From Paractinoplanes toevensis (GTDB lineage: Bacteria > Actinomycetota > Actinomycetes > Mycobacteriales > Micromonosporaceae), in assembly GCF_018332695.1 (NCBI RefSeq), contig NZ_BOQN01000049.1:62001-126000 (forward strand): a stretch of DNA of 64,000 bases. The letters are read 5' to 3'. Each line of letters starts with the position of its first letter. Position 1 is the stretch's first letter. Under the pieces are notes generated by a model. The model made no database searches and was not told where the DNA came from. It saw nothing but the letters and a program-made list of their open reading frames with translations. Positions 60,080-64,000 of the stretch are shown here, one piece after another. A program made the translations under genes and the position numbers.

Positions 60080-60799
60080 ATGTTCATGGGGAGCGAGCCG
60101 ACCGCCGGGGCACTGCTCGCCGCGGGCAACGAGGCGATGCTGGAGGCGGCGTTCCGCACCGGTGACTACCTTCCGGCGCGGCAACTGCTGGAGGCGGCGC
60201 GGGACAGCGCACGCCGCAGCCGTGACCGGGTGGACGAGGCGGCCGCGCTGACCGGGCTCGGCATGCTGTTGCACTTCGCGGCGATCGGGGAGGACCTGAG
60301 CCGGGCCGACTGGCCGGCCGAGGAGCGGTTGTTCCAGGACGCCCTGGCCATCCAGCGGGAGGCCGACGACCCGGCCGGCGCGGCCGAGTCGCTGTTCGGG
60401 CTGGGTCTGGTGCATCAGGTGCTGCGTGGTGACTGGGCCACCGCGATGCCGTTCTACGGCGAGGCGCTCGAGCTGGCCGAGCGGTACGCCGACGAGATGG
60501 TGCGCTCCGAGGTGCACCGGCACATCGGGTTCTTCCACGTCTACGTGGCCGGCGACCCGGAGCAGGGGCTGCGGCACCTGCGCATGTCGCAGGTGCTGCG
60601 GGAGCGCTACGGCGACCCGCGCCGGGTGGCGACCGGCACGCTCGCGCTGGGCGAGGCCGAGCTGGCGGCGGGCAACCGGTCCGAGGCGATGCGCCTGCTC
60701 CACGAGGCGGTCTACCAGGCCCGCGCGGCCGGCCTGAGTGACCAGCGGATCGGCTGGGCGGAGCGGGCGCTGCGGGACGCCGAGGCCAGAGGAACCTGA
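60080..60799 (+). CDS. TPR-repeat protein
   Basis: A 239-residue all-helical protein. Repeats resembling TPRs occur at about 25-60 (GDYLPARQLLEAARDSARRS), 80-125 (ERLFQDALAIQREADDPAGA, AESLFGLGLVHQVLRGDWAT), 130-165 (AMPFYGEALELAERYADEMV) and 185-225. No catalytic motif or signal peptide is seen. ATG 60080 or 60086 can start it. Divergent from cobF and 103 nt upstream of the Hsp70-like gene on the same strand; a co-chaperone-like role is possible but unproved. Confidence 0.78.
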   Translation: MFMGSEPTAGALLAAGNEAMLEAAFRTGDYLPARQLLEAARDSARRSRDRVDEAAALTGLGMLLHFAAIGEDLSRADWPAEERLFQDALAIQREADDPAGAAESLFGLGLVHQVLRGDWATAMPFYGEALELAERYADEMVRSEVHRHIGFFHVYVAGDPEQGLRHLRMSQVLRERYGDPRRVATGTLALGEAELAAGNRSEAMRLLHEAVYQARAAGLSDQRIGWAERALRDAEARGT

Positions 60800-60849
60800 G
60801 CGTTCCCGATGTCCAGCGTTCGTCGGGATTCCGACGGATCGATCGTGAT

Positions 60850-60875
60850 CAGTTAACTCGACTGTAAGTTAACTG
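60850..60875. promoter_or_regulatory. Inverted repeat CAGTTAACT-N8-AGTTAACTG upstream of Hsp70-like gene
   Basis: A perfect 9+9 palindrome with 8-nt spacer whose halves each contain the self-symmetric GTTAAC. It lies 28 nt before the Hsp70-like start, in an otherwise GC-rich area. It could be an operator overlapping the promoter. It does not match the CIRCE or HAIR heat-shock elements. Confidence 0.55.
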
Positions 60876-60902
60876 ACAGCGAGCTGGTCATAGGGGGCGG
60901 CC

Positions 60903-62315
60903 TTGACCGAGCACAGTGCTTCGTCTTCTCCCTACCATCCGGTGATCGGGATCGATCTCGGCACGACCTCGTGCACGATGTCCGTCTGGGATGGTTCGAA
61001 GCTGATCGTCATCCCGGGCCCGGACGGCTCATCCGCGCTGCCCGCCGTGGTGGGGCAAAATCCGGCCGGCCGCATCCTGGTCGGCCGTCCCTCGGCGAGC
61101 GATGCGCTGCCGCAGATCGACGGCATCAAGCGTGGCCTGGGCACCGACGAGCGGCTCCGGCTGCGCGGCCGGCAGTACCGCCCGCCCGAGATCTGCGCCT
61201 TCCTGCTCATCGAGTTGAAGCGGCAGGCCGAGGCGTTCCTCGGCGGCTCGGTGCACGACGCGGTGATCACCGTGTCCGGTTCGGCCGGTGAGTCGCAGCG
61301 CCGCGCGATCCGCGAGGCGGCCGGTCTCGCCCAGCTCAACGTGCGCCGGCTGCTCGACGACCCGGTCGCGGCGGCGGTGGCGCTCGGTGCCGACGACCGC
61401 GAGCGGATCTACGCGATCTACGACCTCGGCGGTGGCACGTTCGACACCGCGATCGTGCGGATCGGGCCGGAGGGGGTGACCGTGCTGGGCGCGGCCGGTG
61501 ACCCGCGGCTGGGCGGCGACGACTTCGACGAGCACATCGTGGGGTACGTGTTGCGCCAGATCCGCGAGCGGCACCACGTCGACCTGAGCCGGGACGAGCA
61601 CGTGCGCCGGCGGATCCGGCGGGAGGCCGAGCGCCGCAAGCGCGAGCTGTCCAGCACCGAGACCACCGTCCTCGAGCTGCCGCTGCTGACCGCTACGGTC
61701 AGCGCGACGGTGCCGCTGTCCCGCCGGGTCTTCGAGGCGATGATCGAGCCGGACGTGACCAAGACGCTGGGTTACCTGACGGCCGCCCTGGCCGCGGCCG
61801 AGCTCGAGCACCGCGTGGTCCGGGCGGGCGTCGACCAGGTGCTGCTGGCCGGCGGCTGCTCCCGGATCCCGTCGATCCGGGAGCGTGTGGCCGATTACTT
61901 CGGCCTCGGCCCGGACGGCATCCGGGCTGACGCCGACCCGGCCGAGCTGAACGCGCGGGGTGCCGGCCTGATCGCCCGGGAGTACGAGCCGGCCCTGACC
62001 TTCGAGGGTTCCCGGCCCGGCCTGCTCGGCGCCAACCTGCGGTTACGCGCCGAGATGGCCGATCCGAACCCGGCCGCCGTGCCGGGTGAGCCGGACCTGC
62101 CCGATCTGCTGCCGGGGGTGCCGGCCGAGACCCCCGCCGACTTCCGCCCGGTCGCCGTGGCCAGCCGCGACCTGCTGGCCACGGCGCTGGACGGCGCCCG
62201 CGGTGAGCTGCGCGCCGCCTACCTGGCGTTCGTCGGCGCCATTCAGGCGGCGGCCCCGGATGCCCGCCTGACCGAGTTGGGCGAGGCGTTGTCGGCCGAA
62301 TACGACCGCCGCTAA
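60903..62315 (+). CDS. Hsp70-family ATPase lacking a substrate-binding domain
   Basis: A 470-residue protein. The actin-like nucleotide-binding domain of Hsp70 is complete: IGIDLGTTSCTMSVWDG, AVITVSGSAGESQRRAIREA, DPVAAAVALG, IYDLGGGTFDTAIV, LGGDDFDEHIVGY and VLLAGGCSRIPSIRERVADY. After about residue 370 there is only a ~100-residue Ala/Pro-rich helical tail, not the beta-sandwich of DnaK. Such short actinobacterial Hsp70-like proteins are probably ATP-dependent regulators or scaffold proteins. TTG start at 60903 after GGGGG; a longer start is closed off. A TPR gene precedes it. Confidence 0.88.
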   Translation: MTEHSASSSPYHPVIGIDLGTTSCTMSVWDGSKLIVIPGPDGSSALPAVVGQNPAGRILVGRPSASDALPQIDGIKRGLGTDERLRLRGRQYRPPEICAFLLIELKRQAEAFLGGSVHDAVITVSGSAGESQRRAIREAAGLAQLNVRRLLDDPVAAAVALGADDRERIYAIYDLGGGTFDTAIVRIGPEGVTVLGAAGDPRLGGDDFDEHIVGYVLRQIRERHHVDLSRDEHVRRRIRREAERRKRELSSTETTVLELPLLTATVSATVPLSRRVFEAMIEPDVTKTLGYLTAALAAAELEHRVVRAGVDQVLLAGGCSRIPSIRERVADYFGLGPDGIRADADPAELNARGAGLIAREYEPALTFEGSRPGLLGANLRLRAEMADPNPAAVPGEPDLPDLLPGVPAETPADFRPVAVASRDLLATALDGARGELRAAYLAFVGAIQAAAPDARLTELGEALSAEYDRR

Positions 62316-62325
62316 CGTTGCTCTT

Positions 62326-63240
62326 ATGTTGATCAGCCTGGGTTTGCCGGTTTCCGGAGCATGGGCGATGCCCGCGTCGCTGGTGCGGTTCGGGAAGCTG
62401 GCCGAGGAACTCGGCTATCACGGGCTGTGGGCGTTCCAGCGGCTGCTGGTCGGTGCCGATCAGCAGCTGGCGCCGGTCTACCAGAGCGTGCTCGATCCGA
62501 TGGTGGCGCTGGGTTACACCGCCGCGGTCACGTCGCGCATCCGGCTCGGTGTCGCCGTGATCAACCTGCCGTACGTGTCGCCGGCCTACCTCGCGAAGCA
62601 GGCCGCCACCCTGGACGTGCTCTCCGGCGGGCGGCACGACCTGGGGCTGGGCACCGGCTGGTCGGAACCGGAGTTCGTGGCGACCGGTTCGGACCCGAAC
62701 CCGCGCGGACGGCGCACCGAGGAGTACGTGGCGGCTCTGCGCACCCTCTGGAACGACCCGGTGGCATCCTTCGACGGCGAGTTCTACACCGTTCCGCCGA
62801 GCCGGTCGGCGCCGCCGCCGGTGCAGGCGGGCGGCCCTCCGGTGCTGCTGGGCGGCACCGCCGATCCGGCGCTGCGGCGGGCGGGCCGGATCGCGGCGGG
62901 GTGGGTGAGCAGCAGCCAGGCCCGGCTGGAGGACGTGCGGCGGGGCGTTCAGGTGGTGCGCCGGTCGGCCGAGGAGTCCGGGCGGGACCCGGACGAGGTG
63001 CGCATCGTGGTGCGGGGCTGGGTAAAAGCCGGCGAACGGCACGATTCGCTGCCGTTGTCGGGCGACGCCGAGCAGATTCGGGCCGGTGCCGAGCTTTATG
63101 CCCAGGCCGGCGTGACCGAGCTGTTCGACGACCTGAACTGGGATCCGCTGCTGGGCGGCCCGGACGCGGACCCGGCGGCGGCCCTGGAGCGGGCGGTAGA
63201 GATCATCACCGATCTGGCGCCGACCGACTTCGCAACGTAG
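62326..63240 (+). CDS. F420-dependent LLM oxidoreductase
   Basis: A 304-residue luciferase-like TIM-barrel protein: LISLGLPVSGAWAMPASLVR, LAEELGYHGLWAFQRLLVG, TSRIRLGVAVINLPYVSPAY, LDVLSGGRHDLGLGTGWSEP, GPPVLLGGTADPALRRAGRI. The pattern is that of F420-dependent actinobacterial members; substrate unknown. It begins 10 nt after the Hsp70-like stop and may be co-transcribed with it. No terminator is obvious after it. Confidence 0.9.
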   Translation: MLISLGLPVSGAWAMPASLVRFGKLAEELGYHGLWAFQRLLVGADQQLAPVYQSVLDPMVALGYTAAVTSRIRLGVAVINLPYVSPAYLAKQAATLDVLSGGRHDLGLGTGWSEPEFVATGSDPNPRGRRTEEYVAALRTLWNDPVASFDGEFYTVPPSRSAPPPVQAGGPPVLLGGTADPALRRAGRIAAGWVSSSQARLEDVRRGVQVVRRSAEESGRDPDEVRIVVRGWVKAGERHDSLPLSGDAEQIRAGAELYAQAGVTELFDDLNWDPLLGGPDADPAAALERAVEIITDLAPTDFAT

Positions 63241-63818
63241 GGAAGACGCCGGTCGAAGTCCGGGGAATGGCATGAAATGGCGTCCGATTCGTAATCAGAA
63301 TGGCTCGCGAAAACTTTCGGCGAGTGCGTTGAGTAACGGAGATCAACACAGAACCGTGCTCCGAGGGGCCGTTGGACCGTGGATCCGGGGGCTCTCGGCC
63401 CGATCCACCGCAGATCTTCCGTGTGAGAGCGCTCACGGCCGAAGGATCCGGCTCGGCGCCTTCCCAAGATCGACATCTCGGTGAAACCCTGACGAAACAG
63501 CGGCTCTTCGAGGTCGCTCGGCAACTTCGATGACTTTGCGCAACCGTACGATTGCCCTTTGGGTTGTGATATCTCGCAAATGGGACACCGTGGATCGTCG
63601 AAAGGTACGATTTGCTCGGTCAAATGACGGTTCATTCCCCCATGGGGCTGCGTCTGGTATGGCCTACGTGATATGGGCTGTCAGCTGGCTGTTATTCATT
63701 CGATGCGTCAACCCATTTTCTACGGACGTTTTACGGGCTACCTTCCCAACCGCAGGATCCGAATACCTCTCGCGCACGGCGCATGTGAGGGTGTGTCGTT
63801 CGAGGAGGTGATTGAAGC
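63241..63818. other. 578-bp non-coding leader before OppC-like gene
   Basis: I find no gene with coding character. The region is less GC-rich than its surroundings, especially 63500-63760. It contains a LacI-type operator-like sequence at 63423-63436 and ends in a strong ribosome site GAGGAGG at 63802-63808. The spacing suggests a long leader or one or more regulated promoters for the transporter operon to the right. Confidence 0.55.
63423..63436. promoter_or_regulatory. LacI-type operator-like sequence
   Basis: GTGAGAGCGCTCAC is symmetric except for one pair and has the central GCGC and GAGxGCGCTC shape of LacI/CebR-family operators in actinomycetes, which often control sugar or peptide ABC importers. 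No LacI gene is in the window. Confidence 0.35.
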
Positions 63819-64000
63819 GTGGAACCCCTGATCGAAGAGGCCGCGCTGGAGCCGAAGGGCGCGTCGATCGACGCGATGACGGCTCCCACAGGAGATCTGA
63901 AGAAGGTCGAGACCCGGCACAAGTCGCCGACCCAGATCGCCCTGGCGCGCTTGCGCAAGGACCGGCTCGCCATGGTCTGCCTGGGCATCTTCATCTTCTT
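63819..64000 (+). CDS. OppC-like peptide ABC transporter permease, N-terminus only
   Basis: Sixty residues before the right edge. An acidic cytosolic lead is followed by KSPTQIALARLRKDRLAMVC-LGIFIFF. The S-P-x-Q-I-A-x-x-R-x-x-x-D-R-L-A-M-V signature at the start of the first membrane helix is that of DppC/OppC permeases. GTG at 63819 has GAGGAGG 10 nt upstream. The usual OppB partner is not upstream of it, so gene order in this transporter may be unusual or the partner lies further right. Confidence 0.75.
   Translation, partial: MEPLIEEAALEPKGASIDAMTAPTGDLKKVETRHKSPTQIALARLRKDRLAMVCLGIFIF

Overview
The window is very GC-rich (biased to G or C in third codon positions), starts genes often at GTG or TTG, and links genes by 4-nt GTGA/ATGA overlaps. 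It carries XRE-DUF5753/DUF397 pairs, a GPP34 protein, F420-type luciferase-like oxidoreductases, an LAXTG (class E sortase type) surface protein and an IdeR/DmdR-like iron box. This points to a filamentous actinomycete; Actinoplanes or another Micromonosporaceae member is my best inference, not something the sequence proves. No phage, insertion sequence, CRISPR array, rRNA gene or complete tRNA gene was recognised.

Layout. (1) 1-5.4 kb: amino-acid permease (cut by the left edge), GPP34 protein, XRE/DUF397 pair with a strong palindrome upstream, LysR regulator and a secreted HNH-type nuclease. (2) 5.5-10.9 kb: a bidirectional locus. Leftward, a TetR regulator, a maltokinase/glucosamine-kinase-like enzyme and a SIS-domain protein overlap by 4 nt each. 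Rightward, a GT1 glycosyltransferase and an aldehyde dehydrogenase overlap by 4 nt. A perfect 10+10 inverted repeat covers the predicted -10 of the rightward promoter. (3) 10.9-20.4 kb: mostly secreted or wall-active proteins: CAP domain, PL7 alginate lyase, M4 metalloprotease, an unusual M15-like peptidase with a huge insertion, and an M23-type lipoprotein, plus an LLM oxidoreductase and an NfeD-like/SPFH pair. (4) 20.4-27.6 kb: decayed SMI1/KNR4 gene, methyltransferase, alpha/beta hydrolase, an iron-box-controlled siderophore-interacting protein with an MFS exporter-like gene, the LAXTG protein and a glycerophosphodiesterase.

(5) 27.7-38.0 kb: a seven-gene operon that reads as uptake and stepwise demethylation of glycine betaine or a related betaine. 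It encodes a GMC dehydrogenase, an OpuA/ProU-type ABC importer with both permease halves fused, a dimethylglycine-dehydrogenase-like flavoprotein, a monomeric sarcosine oxidase and a Rieske oxygenase. No reductase partner for the Rieske protein is present. (6) 38.0-48.8 kb: a secreted L-type lectin, then seven tightly overlapping genes for a surface glycan (GT2, three GT4, two membrane proteins, a Wzx/MurJ-like flippase), ending against a convergent secreted GH5-like hydrolase.

(7) 49.1-60.0 kb: cobalamin synthesis. cobG-cobH-cobIJ run leftward; cobN runs rightward behind a cobalamin riboswitch; cobF lies further right. A large DUF4062-STAND-TPR protein of the type seen in immunity or signalling sits 16 nt downstream of cobF. 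(8) 60.1-64.0 kb: a TPR protein, an Hsp70-like ATPase without a substrate-binding domain, an LLM oxidoreductase, a 578-bp leader region and the start of an OppC-like permease cut by the right edge.
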